NCBI RefSeq assembly: GCF_029637705.1
Contig: NZ_CP121252.1
Location: 1,674,001-1,738,000 of the forward strand
Length of the DNA stretch: 64,000 nt
Reading direction: 5' to 3'
Source: Citricoccus muralis
GTDB taxonomy: Bacteria; Actinomycetota; Actinomycetes; Actinomycetales; Micrococcaceae
Of this stretch, positions 35,727 to 43,328 are shown piece by piece. The notes under the pieces are model-generated. The model did not search any database and was not told the DNA's origin. It was given only the letters and a program-made list of their open reading frames with translations. Position 1 is the stretch's first letter. Every line of letters starts with the position of its first letter. Both the position numbers and the translations under genes were made by a program.

Positions 35727-35810
35727 GCGCGGGTGGCGGAATTGGCAGACGCGCAGCGTTGAGGTCGCTGTGTCCGCAAGGACGTGGGGGTTCAAGTCCC
35801 CCTCCGCGCA
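35727..35810 (+). tRNA. tRNA-Leu (anticodon GAG)
   Basis: 84-nt class II tRNA ending with the discriminator A; CCA is not encoded. The acceptor stem GCGCGGG pairs with TCCGCGC (one G-T wobble). The anticodon stem CAGCG/CGCTG encloses the loop TTGAGGT with GAG at 35761-35763, reading CUC and CUU. A long variable arm and the T-loop TTCAAGT follow. It has its own terminator and sits at the left edge of the iron-importer module. Confidence 0.95.
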
Positions 35811-35813
35811 CTG

Positions 35814-35842
35814 AAAAAACCCCGGTTTTCCGGGGTTCTTTC
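35814..35842 (+). terminator. Intrinsic terminator of tRNA-Leu
   Basis: An A-run precedes the 8-bp stem AACCCCGG / CCGGGGTT (35818-35825 and 35830-35837) with a TTTT loop, followed by CTTT. Confidence 0.8.
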
Positions 35843-35849
35843 ATACCCA

Positions 35850-35878
35850 TGTTGACAGAACCACCAAATCTGTTGACA
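35850..35878. repeat. Direct repeat of TGTTGACA, 21 bp apart
   Basis: TGTTGACA occurs at 35850-35857 and 35871-35878, spaced by exactly two helical turns, in the non-coding gap between tRNA-Leu and the iron ATPase gene. It could be a protein-binding pair or a remnant; no gene starts nearby on the plus strand. Confidence 0.4.
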
Positions 35879-35927
35879 CGGACCCCGAAAACCGGCGGTC
35901 GGACTCACCACCCGATTTCATCCGCCA

Positions 35928-35983
35928 ACACGAGTTGCTCGCCGCTCACCACGGCGCCGCCGAGTGGCGCTGTCTACTCGTGT
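35928..35983 (-). terminator. Nested hairpin after the iron-importer operon
   Basis: Outer 8-bp arms ACACGAGT / ACTCGTGT (35928-35935, 35976-35983) enclose inner arms CGCCGCTC / GAGTGGCG (35940-35947, 35962-35969, one wobble). It starts 3 bp after the stop codon of the ATPase gene on the minus strand. No T-run is present; I read it as the operon's terminator or a 3'-end stabiliser. Confidence 0.5.
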
Positions 35984-35986
35984 AGA

Positions 35987-37003
35987 TCAGTTCCTGAACG
36001 CCCTCACTGGGCCGTACACCGTAACTCGCACCCTGGTCCCGATGGCCGGTGCCGCGTTCCCCACCAGCCGGAGTCGAGCTTCGATGTCTTGGTCGACACT
36101 TCGAAGGGTCACGAGGCTGTCATGACCGAAATATCGGATGGCGACAATCATCGCTTCCGTTCCCTTGCTGGTTGATAGTCGGAGCTGCTCCGGACGTACC
36201 AGAACGGTGACATTCCCTGGTTCCTGCTCCGCATGTGTTGCGGGTCCGAACGGCGTCATAGCAGTATTTCCGTCCGTCTGAGTTTCGAAGAGATTGACCT
36301 CGCCGAGGAATCTCCCGGTCCAAACATCTACGGGGTGCGCGTAGACCACCCGTGGGGAACCGGCCTGGGTGATCCTCCCGTTGGCGACCACGACGAGATG
36401 TCCGGCCATGGACATCGCTTCGCCCTGATCGTGGGTCACCAGCAATGCTGTGGTGTGAGTCTCGCGGAGGGCACTCATCACGCCGTCCCTGACTTCGACC
36501 CGCAGTCCAGCGTCGAGTGCGGAAAAGGGTTCGTCCAAGAGCAGGAGGCGAGGCGCTGGTGCGAGCGCACGTGCCACGGCCACCCGCTGTGCTTGCCCAC
36601 CCGAGATCTGGTGGGGGAGTCGATCGGCCAGCGTCCCCAGATCGAGAAGATCCAGCATCTCGTTGATGCGCTGGTCACGTGCGTTGGGGCGTTTTACCCC
36701 AAAACCGATGTTTTCTTTGACCGTTAGATGTGGAAACAGCGCGCCGTCCTGCGGTACCAGTCCGATACGCCGATGTTCAGGTGCCATGCCGTCGAGGCGT
36801 TCACCTCCGAGCACAATCGTGCCGCGAACATCAGCATGCAGTCCGGCGATGGCGCGCAGAAGTGTCGTCTTGCCGCTTCCACTGGGGCCTAAGAGGGCGC
36901 CCAATTCACCAGCCGGAACCTGGAGACTGATCCGATCCAGGATTTGTGTGCGCTGTGGACCGGAACCATGCCAGGCACAGAGGGTGTCAACGTCGAGTTC
37001 CAT
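35987..37003 (-). CDS. fbpC: Ferric iron ABC transporter ATPase (FbpC type)
   Basis: 338-residue ATPase of an iron(III) importer. Walker A is G-P-S-G-S-G-K-T-T (about residues 39-47), signature I-S-G-G-Q-A-Q-R, Walker B L-L-D-E-P-F-S-A-L-D, and the C-terminal 110 residues form a TOBE-type regulatory domain, as in FbpC/PotA-like importers. It overlaps the permease gene by 17 bp, and the operon reads fbpA-fbpB-fbpC on the minus strand. A nested hairpin follows its stop. Confidence 0.9.
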   Translation of the reverse strand: MELDVDTLCAWHGSGPQRTQILDRISLQVPAGELGALLGPSGSGKTTLLRAIAGLHADVRGTIVLGGERLDGMAPEHRRIGLVPQDGALFPHLTVKENIGFGVKRPNARDQRINEMLDLLDLGTLADRLPHQISGGQAQRVAVARALAPAPRLLLLDEPFSALDAGLRVEVRDGVMSALRETHTTALLVTHDQGEAMSMAGHLVVVANGRITQAGSPRVVYAHPVDVWTGRFLGEVNLFETQTDGNTAMTPFGPATHAEQEPGNVTVLVRPEQLRLSTSKGTEAMIVAIRYFGHDSLVTLRSVDQDIEARLRLVGNAAPAIGTRVRVTVYGPVRAFRN

Positions 37004-38540
37004 CGAGCTCCGTCCGGGAGAGGAAGTAGGTGGGAATACAGGCGATGAGAACCAGGGCGATCGCGTAAGGGGCCGCCGCCGCGTAGGAGGACATGTTCGT
37101 GTGACGCCACAGCTCGGTTGCCAAGGTATTAGCGCCGATGGGCAAAAGCATCAGCGTTGCTGGAAGCTCTTTCATCGCCGTCACGGCGACGAGCAGCCCT
37201 CCCGTGGCGATGCCCGGTGTGGAGAGCCGGGCTGTGATGGTCGTCCACGTATGTAGCGGTCCGCGTCCCAGGGTCCGGGAGACCTCTTCAAGCGATGCGG
37301 GTACCTGAGCGATGGCGGATCGTGCCGACCCGATGGCCTTGGGTAGAAAGATGACGGCATACGCCACGCTGAGTGCCAGGGCCGTTTGATACAGCACCGG
37401 TACAACATTGAGCGTGAAGAAGACTAACGAGAGGCCTACGACGAGACCGGGGATCCCGTTGCCGAGATAGGCCACCGATTCCAATGTGGCAATGGATCTG
37501 CCTCGATAACGTGCTGCAAGGACGGCAATAGGCAGCCCGAGCAGGACGGCGATCAGGGCTCCGGTCAGACTCAGCGAGAGCGTGGTGCCCATGCTCTCGA
37601 ACAGGCGGCTCCAGTCGGTGGCAGCGGAACGACTTTCCCATCCCCGACGTGTCAGTGCATAGGCCGGTATTCCTAGAGAGACGAGGCTGACGCAGCCGAG
37701 ACCGGCGACGGACACCAGTTGGACCCGTTTCGTGTTAAGTCGCCGTGGTCTGACGATCTGAGATGCTGGTCGGCCGCCTCGCGACGCGCGCCGTCTCATC
37801 ATGCGCTCCATAAGAACGAGGGTAAGAGCGAGCATCACCAGGATCAACGCCGTCGCTGCTGCCAAGGTTCGGTTGAGCCCACCTTCGAACGCGGCATAGA
37901 CAGCCCACGTGAGGGTCTGGACACGGAACAGTGACGGCGATCCGAAATCCGAGAGGGTATAGAGCCCGGCCAATAGTGCCCCTGCGAGTGCCGCGGGGGC
38001 CACCTGAGGGAGCAACGCCGCCCGGAAGGCACCCAATGGCCCGCGTCCGAGGGTCCTCGCGACGTCCACAGCACGCTGATCCGCAAGATAGAACGCTGCG
38101 GCGACAGGAAGGGTGACGTAGGGCGTGCAGGCCAGGATCATCACCAACGTGAGGGGCCAGAATCCAGACAGCGCAGGCCAGGTGGAGATCCAGGAAAAGG
38201 CCATCACGTAGGAGGGAACCGCCAGGGGGAGGGCCGCGAGCGCCCGCCAGAGTCCTGGGAGCGGCAACGCAACCCGTGCCAGGACCCACGCCATCGGAAT
38301 GCCCAGCACGAGGCTGCCCAAGGCCACCAGCAGCGATAGTCCCAGCGAGGTGAGGACCAGTACGAGAGTTCGCTCGCGCACCACCGCATCAATCACTTGT
38401 TGAAGGTCGGCCTGAGCCAGCCGGATCACCAAGTACGCCAGGGGAACGGCAGCCACCGCAGCGGTCGTCGTGCCGGCTAAGAGCAGCAGGAGGGGAGGCC
38501 GCCTCCTCGGCGACCTCCCCGTGCCAGATTCTGCATGCAT
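36987..38540 (-). CDS. fbpB: Ferric iron ABC transporter permease (FbpB type, fused)
   Basis: 517-residue permease with about twelve hydrophobic helices, i.e. two binding-protein-dependent permease units fused, typical of FbpB/SfuB. Each half contains an EAA-type loop contacting the ATPase, for example A-R-T-L-G-R-G-P-L-G-A-F (about residues 160-171) and S-R-T-L-G-R-G-P-L-H-T-W (about 415-426). It starts 2 bp after the fbpA stop and overlaps fbpC by 17 bp. Confidence 0.9.
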   Translation of the reverse strand: MHAESGTGRSPRRRPPLLLLLAGTTTAAVAAVPLAYLVIRLAQADLQQVIDAVVRERTLVLVLTSLGLSLLVALGSLVLGIPMAWVLARVALPLPGLWRALAALPLAVPSYVMAFSWISTWPALSGFWPLTLVMILACTPYVTLPVAAAFYLADQRAVDVARTLGRGPLGAFRAALLPQVAPAALAGALLAGLYTLSDFGSPSLFRVQTLTWAVYAAFEGGLNRTLAAATALILVMLALTLVLMERMMRRRASRGGRPASQIVRPRRLNTKRVQLVSVAGLGCVSLVSLGIPAYALTRRGWESRSAATDWSRLFESMGTTLSLSLTGALIAVLLGLPIAVLAARYRGRSIATLESVAYLGNGIPGLVVGLSLVFFTLNVVPVLYQTALALSVAYAVIFLPKAIGSARSAIAQVPASLEEVSRTLGRGPLHTWTTITARLSTPGIATGGLLVAVTAMKELPATLMLLPIGANTLATELWRHTNMSSYAAAAPYAIALVLIACIPTYFLSRTELDGTRR

Positions 38541-38542
38541 GG

Positions 38543-39589
38543 TCAGAGCAGGCCGACCTTCTGCAGCAGTTCCAGGGTGCCATCAAGGTCGGCCAGTTCG
38601 GAGAAGTCCAGATCCGGTCCGTCCAACTCGTCGAGGCTCGGAACATCAGCGGGGGACGGGCCGTCCGGTAGCAGTGAGTATTCGCCGGCTTCTTCGACGA
38701 AGTGCTCCTGAGCTTGCTCGCTCACCAGGTACTCCACGAATTCCTGTGCTTCGTCAGAGTCTTCAGCTGAGGCCAACACGCCTGCACCAGTGACATTCAC
38801 GAGTGCACTGACGGTGCCGGGCTCACCGAACTTGAGCTGTGCGCGCATCGACTCCGGTCCGCCGGCTTCCGCCGCAGCAACCACCCAGTAGTAGTGGTTG
38901 ACCAAGCCGACGTCCAGGGCACCGGTGTTGACGGCCTCGACGATGGGACCGTTGCGATCAAACACCTCGGTGTCGTTGTCGATCATCCCCGTGAGCCATT
39001 CCTCGGCCACGTCTTCACCTTCTAGCACGCGCATGGCGGTGACGAACGACTGGAACGAAGCATTGGTGGGTGCGAACCCGACTCGACCCTGCCATTCGGG
39101 CTCGGTCAGCGCGTGAACATCGCTAGGAACCTCATCTTCGCTGACTGACTCAGAGTCGTATAGCAGGACCCGGGCGCGACCCGTGAGTGCCACCCAGCTA
39201 TCATCAGCGGCGCTGTACTGTGGGTCCACCGCGCCCGTGATCTCCTCAGGCAGGGGAGCGAGAAGGTCCGCGTTCGCGAGTTCGCCCAAGGCTCCTGCCT
39301 CCTGGGACAAGAAGACCTGTGCCGGGGTGCGCTCGCCCTCTTCCAACAGCTGAGCGGCCATTTCGATGCTGTTGGCGTACCGGACCTTGACCTCGATGCC
39401 TGATTCCTCCTCAAACTTCTCGATGATCGGGCCGATCAGGCTCTCATCGCGGCCGGAATAGACAATCAGTGATCGGTCCTCGTCAGAGCCATTCGAAGTC
39501 GATTCTGCGTCGCCTGCGCACGCAGACAGGGCAATGGCCGAAGCCGCCACAGTGGCGATCAGCGCGAGACGGGTACGTGAACTATTCAT
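38543..39589 (-). CDS. fbpA: Ferric iron-binding lipoprotein (FbpA type)
   Basis: 348-residue extracellular solute-binding lipoprotein. The signal peptide ends in the lipobox L-S-A-C with lipidated Cys24. The mature domain has the N-terminal V-Y-S-G-R segment and the N-H-Y-Y-W motif, whose adjacent Tyr233 and Tyr234 match the dityrosine iron ligands of FbpA-class proteins, so ferric iron is the likely ligand. A GAAGGA ribosome site lies 12 nt upstream of the ATG, rather far. An iron box lies 50 bp upstream, between this gene and the divergent response regulator. Confidence 0.92.
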   Translation of the reverse strand: MNSSRTRLALIATVAASAIALSACAGDAESTSNGSDEDRSLIVYSGRDESLIGPIIEKFEEESGIEVKVRYANSIEMAAQLLEEGERTPAQVFLSQEAGALGELANADLLAPLPEEITGAVDPQYSAADDSWVALTGRARVLLYDSESVSEDEVPSDVHALTEPEWQGRVGFAPTNASFQSFVTAMRVLEGEDVAEEWLTGMIDNDTEVFDRNGPIVEAVNTGALDVGLVNHYYWVVAAAEAGGPESMRAQLKFGEPGTVSALVNVTGAGVLASAEDSDEAQEFVEYLVSEQAQEHFVEEAGEYSLLPDGPSPADVPSLDELDGPDLDFSELADLDGTLELLQKVGLL

Positions 39590-39638
39590 GGAAAATTGGT
39601 GTCCTTCGTGTGAGTGCGCCGGCACGAGACCTGGTAGA

Positions 39639-39657
39639 TAAGGTAAGCATAAGCTTG
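39639..39657. promoter_or_regulatory. DtxR/IdeR-like iron box
   Basis: TAAGGTAAGCATAAGCTTG matches 13 of 19 positions of the consensus TTAGGTTAGSCTAACCTAA. It lies in the 101-bp region between fbpA and the response regulator gene, overlapping possible -10 sequences of fbpA on the minus strand and abutting the -35 of the regulator on the plus strand. Iron-loaded DtxR/IdeR would repress fbpA and perhaps both genes. Confidence 0.6.
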
Positions 39658-39684
39658 TTGCGACACGCGTCATATCCCTAAACT
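39655..39684 (+). promoter_or_regulatory. Promoter of the response regulator (TTGTTG - 18 nt - TAAACT)
   Basis: TAAACT (39679-39684) lies 6 nt before the ATG at 39691, with TTGTTG at 39655-39660 as -35. The message would be leaderless, although GGGGGA touches the ATG. The -35 overlaps the end of the iron box. Confidence 0.45.
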
Positions 39685-39690
39685 GGGGGA

Positions 39691-40281
39691 ATGCTGTCGC
39701 CTGTCCTCGTCGTCGATGATCATCAGACTTTCGCGGACTTGATGCGCCTGGGAATCGACAGTCAAGTCGATTTAACGTGCGCTGGGGTCGCCAGCGGGGT
39801 GCGTGAGGCTCTGGAGCTGGCCCGGACCGTACGTTTCGACGCCGCCGTGGTCGATCTCGGCCTCCCCGACGGTGACGGAGCAGATCTGGTTGCCGATTTG
39901 GTGCGGCTGGCGCCTCACGCCCGGATCATCGTCCTCACCGCCCATCCCCGTTCGGATGTCTCCCGTCGCGCGATCGAGAATGGCGCCTACTGGGTGCTTC
40001 CTAAGCGGGGACGCCTCAAGGATGTTCTGGTCGCCCTGCGTGAAGATCGGCCGGGTCCGGCGCCGGTACCCGATTGTGCGCTGTCACCACGGGAACGCGA
40101 CGTCGTCGCCCTCCTGGCCGAAGGACTTGACGCACAGGAGATCGCCGCCCGGCTGCATTTATCGATTTACACCGTGCGCGATCACATCAAAGCGATCTTC
40201 CCCAAGCTGGGTGTCCACACACAGGCGGGCGCCGTAGTAGCTGCCGCTCGCGCAGGGATCATCGTTCTGGAACCACGATGA
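39691..40281 (+). CDS. NarL/FixJ family response regulator
   Basis: 196-residue regulator. The receiver domain has the acidic pair Asp9-Asp10, phospho-acceptor Asp55 (V-V-D-L-G-L-P-D) and Lys105; the C-terminal LuxR-type helix-turn-helix (about residues 130-178) has S-P-R-E-R-D-V-V-A-L-L-A-E-G. Its stop overlaps the kinase start (ATGA), so the pair is co-translated. Divergent from the iron importer across an iron box, it is the obvious candidate to control fbpABC in addition to the iron repressor. Confidence 0.9.
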   Translation: MLSPVLVVDDHQTFADLMRLGIDSQVDLTCAGVASGVREALELARTVRFDAAVVDLGLPDGDGADLVADLVRLAPHARIIVLTAHPRSDVSRRAIENGAYWVLPKRGRLKDVLVALREDRPGPAPVPDCALSPRERDVVALLAEGLDAQEIAARLHLSIYTVRDHIKAIFPKLGVHTQAGAVVAAARAGIIVLEPR

Positions 40282-41606
40282 TCACTCGTCAGGTCCGCCA
40301 AATGAACCGGACTACACGGCGAGCCATTCTCCTGCATACCGCTTCTACAGTCGCCGTCACGGCAGCCATGGCGGTGGCCTCCTCGCTCATTTCGACAGCG
40401 ATCGCGGTCGAGGTAGCGCGGAGCAACGCGGAAGTAATCGCCGACACCGTGGCTCATGCGGTGGTTGCACCCCTGACCCTGGTCGACCTGGTCGGACCCA
40501 ACGCCGAAGATCCGGAGCGGATCGCCGACGAGTTCGAGGCCTTCATCGACGGCGGGGTTCTGGAACGCGTCAAGATCTGGCAGTTAGTCGGCGATGAAGC
40601 CGTGGTGATTTACTCCGATGAACCGCGCAACGAGGGCGTGCGTCGAGCGGTGGATTCGGAGCTGGGAGCTCGTCTTGACCGGGGCGAGGTCGTCGTTCTC
40701 GATGTCCCCGATGATGCCGAGCATCAACACGAACAAGGCAACGATGACCTCCTCGAGGCGTTTATCGGTTTCACGGATGCCTCCGGTCACGCGATGCGAC
40801 TGGAGCTCTACTTGGTCTCCACGGAGTCTGACTCGCTGGCCGCAATGCTCGGCGTCGTGTTGCCGATCTCGATTCTGGGACCGGCAGTGTTGGGCGCCGC
40901 CACGTTGCCCCTGGCACTGCGCCTGGCTCGGCAGTTGTCCCGGAGGGAGGAGGAGCGACAGCAGTTGCTCCACGCTGCCCTGGCCGCATCCGACCGAGAG
41001 CGACACCGACTCTCGGCGAGACTGCACGATCACGTGATCCAGGATCTTGCCAGCTTAGGATTGACCCTCGAACGACTCGGTGTGGAATCTTTTTCGCACG
41101 ACAGGGCCGCCACGGAACTGCTCCAGCGTGCCGGTGAATTACTCGATACCGATATCGAGCACCTGCGCACCCTTTTGAGCGAGATCGCGCCGTCGGAATT
41201 CAACGAGTCCCTGGAAACAGCACTGGGCGAACTCGCCCGTGATCTGACCTCCGGCCGCGTGCGCATCGATGTTGATCTCGATCTGAAGGAGCCGGTGGGA
41301 ACCGAGGTGGCCACCTTGATCTACCGGGCAGCACGAGAGTTGGTGCGCAATGCCCTCGACCACGGCTCTCCGGAGACGGTGCGCCTCGACCTGCGATCCG
41401 ACCACGACGGGGTCAACCTGTGCATCACGGATGACGGCGTCGGTTTCGACCCGCAGGAGCCAGCCCCGCCAGGACATTGCGGCATAAGCCTCATCCGTCA
41501 TGCCGTCACAGACCGCGGGGGTTCCCTCGACATCTCCAGTGATGAGCACGGGACACGAGTCGAGGTCTGGGTTCCCCGCGACGAACCGTCACGGCCGGCG
41601 GGCTAG
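40278..41606 (+). CDS. Sensor histidine kinase (HisKA_3 type)
   Basis: 442-residue membrane kinase. Helix 1 (about residues 17-45) and helix 2 (about 193-215) bracket an extracytoplasmic sensor domain of about 145 residues rich in acidic residues (D-D-A-E-H-Q-H-E), suitable for metal sensing. The HisKA_3 dimer region has the R-L-H-D-H motif with phospho-accepting His250, and the ATPase domain has N-A-L-D-H, D-D-G-V-G-F and G-H-C-G-I-S-L. The ligand is unknown; the neighbouring iron importer suggests iron, citrate or heme. The 3' end overlaps the convergent DUF5703 gene by 4 bp. Confidence 0.88.
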   Translation: MITRQVRQMNRTTRRAILLHTASTVAVTAAMAVASSLISTAIAVEVARSNAEVIADTVAHAVVAPLTLVDLVGPNAEDPERIADEFEAFIDGGVLERVKIWQLVGDEAVVIYSDEPRNEGVRRAVDSELGARLDRGEVVVLDVPDDAEHQHEQGNDDLLEAFIGFTDASGHAMRLELYLVSTESDSLAAMLGVVLPISILGPAVLGAATLPLALRLARQLSRREEERQQLLHAALAASDRERHRLSARLHDHVIQDLASLGLTLERLGVESFSHDRAATELLQRAGELLDTDIEHLRTLLSEIAPSEFNESLETALGELARDLTSGRVRIDVDLDLKEPVGTEVATLIYRAARELVRNALDHGSPETVRLDLRSDHDGVNLCITDDGVGFDPQEPAPPGHCGISLIRHAVTDRGGSLDISSDEHGTRVEVWVPRDEPSRPAG

Positions 41607-41860
41607 ACCCGATCCAGCGTCGGCTGGACGCGCATCAACTTCCGGCGCAACCAGAACCGCCGTCGTCCACCGCGGTAAAGAATGCTGCGTTGCAATTCCC
41701 AGCGGCCGTACTCAGCGTGCTCGACCAGTCTGCGGCGTGCGGTGGCCAGGGATTCTCTGGGGCCCACCGAGATCACCAGATACTCCCAGTCTTTGACTTT
41801 CTGGATCGATTCCACCGCGCTGACGTGTAGATCCTCCCGCACAGACACTGTCCTTTCCAT
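41603..41860 (-). CDS. DUF5703 family protein
   Basis: 85-residue cytoplasmic protein of unknown function, conserved in Actinobacteria. The core K-D-W-E-Y-L-V-I-S-V-G and E-Y-G-R-W-E-L-Q-R motifs followed by a basic R-G-G-R-R-R-F-W-L-R-R segment match the family. ATG at 41860 has GAGGT 6 nt upstream; a second option is GTG at 41842, eight bases after GAAAGGA. In mycobacteria a homologue lies near uppP, as here, which marks the right boundary of the iron module. Confidence 0.75.
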   Translation of the reverse strand: MERTVSVREDLHVSAVESIQKVKDWEYLVISVGPRESLATARRRLVEHAEYGRWELQRSILYRGGRRRFWLRRKLMRVQPTLDRV

Positions 41861-41956
41861 CGTGTGACCTCAGGCTACCGCGGTCGGTACCAAGACGCTC
41901 GTTTCTCCGAGCAATCACCACCGTCATGACCTCTTCTCCTGCGACGGTCCACCGGC

Positions 41957-41962
41957 TACGGT
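41957..41962 (+). promoter_or_regulatory. -10 box TACGGT, leaderless promoter
   Basis: TACGGT ends 6 nt before the ATG at 41969; no ribosome site is present. Confidence 0.45.
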
Positions 41963-41968
41963 GTAACC

Positions 41969-42316
41969 ATGAGCACCGATCCGCGCATCGCCCTTGATTC
42001 CCTCGTCTCCGCGCTCCACGAGCATTTGGCTGCCGCCTCGGCCAAGCGCAGCGATTCAGATCCTGTGCTCGACGCGGCCTATCAAACCCTCGCCGACAGC
42101 TTCGAGGCGTATGAGGACGCCCTCTATGAAGCCACCGGCGAGGTCACTCCGCTGGACCTCTTCGACGATGATGACGACGACGAGGACAGTGACGACGAAA
42201 ACGACGAGGACGACGAATTCGATCCGAACGAGTTGTCGACGGATCACGACGATGACGACCTCGATGACGATGAACTCCTGGCGGCCGAAGGCCAACGTGG
42301 CAGTTCAGGGGTCTGA
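41969..42316 (+). CDS. Small acidic protein, function unknown
   Basis: 115-residue protein that I cannot assign. The N-terminal half (residues 1-65) looks helical, with R-I-A-L-D-S-L-V-S-A-L-H-E-H-L and A-Y-Q-T-L-A-D-S-F-E-A-Y-E. The C-terminal half is almost entirely Asp/Glu (about 68-105), a strongly acidic, likely disordered tail. Similar genes sit upstream of uppP or near mshC in related actinobacteria. The start is supported by a TACGGT box 6 nt before the ATG. Confidence 0.72.
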   Translation: MSTDPRIALDSLVSALHEHLAAASAKRSDSDPVLDAAYQTLADSFEAYEDALYEATGEVTPLDLFDDDDDDEDSDDENDEDDEFDPNELSTDHDDDDLDDDELLAAEGQRGSSGV

Positions 42317-42356
42317 CCTCGGCTGAGAGTCGCGTGAGTTCAGCCTCATCCGGTGC

Positions 42357-42373
42357 GTCGCGGTCTGCGCGAC
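42357..42373. other. Short hairpin between acidic-protein gene and uppP
   Basis: Arms GTCGCG and CGCGAC with a 5-nt loop, 15 bp upstream of the uppP -10 box. It may end the acidic-protein transcript; weak evidence. Confidence 0.3.
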
Positions 42374-42387
42374 ACTGGATCGTGGCG

Positions 42388-42393
42388 TAGTGT
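42388..42393 (+). promoter_or_regulatory. -10 box TAGTGT, leaderless promoter of uppP
   Basis: TAGTGT lies 6 nt before the GTG at 42400, with no Shine-Dalgarno sequence. Confidence 0.5.
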
Positions 42394-42399
42394 GGCGCT

Positions 42400-43233
42400 G
42401 TGAGTTGGATTGAAGCGATTATCCTGGGGCTGGTCCAGGGACTGACCGAGTTCCTCCCCATCTCGTCCTCGGCACATCTGCGCATCGTGGGAGAGTTCCT
42501 TCCCGGTGCCTCCGATCCGGGGGCGGCTTTCACCGCCATCACCCAGATCGGCACCGAACTCGCCGTGCTCATCTATTTCTGGCGCGATATCGTGCACATC
42601 ATCACCCAGTGGGCCAAGTCGCTCACGGGCGCCGTGGAGCGGTCCGACCCCGATGCCCGCATGGGCTGGCTGATCATCATCGGTTCCCTGCCGATCGCGG
42701 TGCTGGGTCTGCTGCTCGAGGACTACATCGACACCAGCTTCCGCTCGCTGTGGATCGTGGCCACCATGCTCATCGTCTTCGGTGTGCTGCTCGCCGTGGC
42801 CGACACCCTGGGGCGTCAGGTTAAACCGCTGACCGACCTGACCTGGCGTGACGGCCTCCTCTTCGGTCTCGCCCAGGCCCTCGCCCTGATCCCCGGGGTC
42901 TCACGCTCGGGTGGAACTATCACCATGGGGTTGGCGCTGGGCTATACCCGACCAGCTGCCGCCCGGTATGCGTTCCTGCTGGCTGTGCCGGCCGTGTTCG
43001 CCTCCGGTTTCTACAAGCTGTTCGGCGCTCTGACGGAACCTAATGTGGATGCCCCCTACTCGATGATGGAGACCTTCGCCGCCACCGTCGTCGCTTTCAT
43101 CGTCGGCTATGCGGTCATCGCGTGGTTGATGCGCTTCATCTCGAGTCATTCGTTCCGCGGATTCGTCTGGTACCGGATTCTGCTCGGCCTGGCCATTTAC
43201 TTGCTGTTGGGCTTCGGCGTCATCAACGCGTAG
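42400..43233 (+). CDS. uppP: Undecaprenyl-diphosphate phosphatase UppP (BacA)
   Basis: 277-residue integral membrane enzyme that recycles the C55 lipid carrier for peptidoglycan by removing one phosphate. The two active-site motifs are [10 protein letters not shown] (about residues 17-26) and P-G-V-S-R-S-G-G-T (about 165-173), with about eight membrane helices. GTG start six bases after a TAGTGT box. It precedes mshC by 95 bp, the same order as in mycobacteria (uppP, mshC and PAC2 gene nearby). Confidence 0.94.
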   Translation: MSWIEAIILGLVQGLTEFLPISSSAHLRIVGEFLPGASDPGAAFTAITQIGTELAVLIYFWRDIVHIITQWAKSLTGAVERSDPDARMGWLIIIGSLPIAVLGLLLEDYIDTSFRSLWIVATMLIVFGVLLAVADTLGRQVKPLTDLTWRDGLLFGLAQALALIPGVSRSGGTITMGLALGYTRPAAARYAFLLAVPAVFASGFYKLFGALTEPNVDAPYSMMETFAATVVAFIVGYAVIAWLMRFISSHSFRGFVWYRILLGLAIYLLLGFGVINA

Positions 43234-43328
43234 TCCTTCCAACGGCAATAGCCGGTTCCGTAGGCTGAACTTCAGCACCCCTTTCACCACTTGATCCACC
43301 ACTTGCTTCAAGGAGCGAAAACCTTCCC

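Noticed and set aside
41590-41640. Second copy of the tRNA-Leu 3' end as an attachment site flanking the iron module
   Set aside because: I compared the T-arm and acceptor 3' sequence with the far end of the module and saw no matching repeat; no integrase gene is present.
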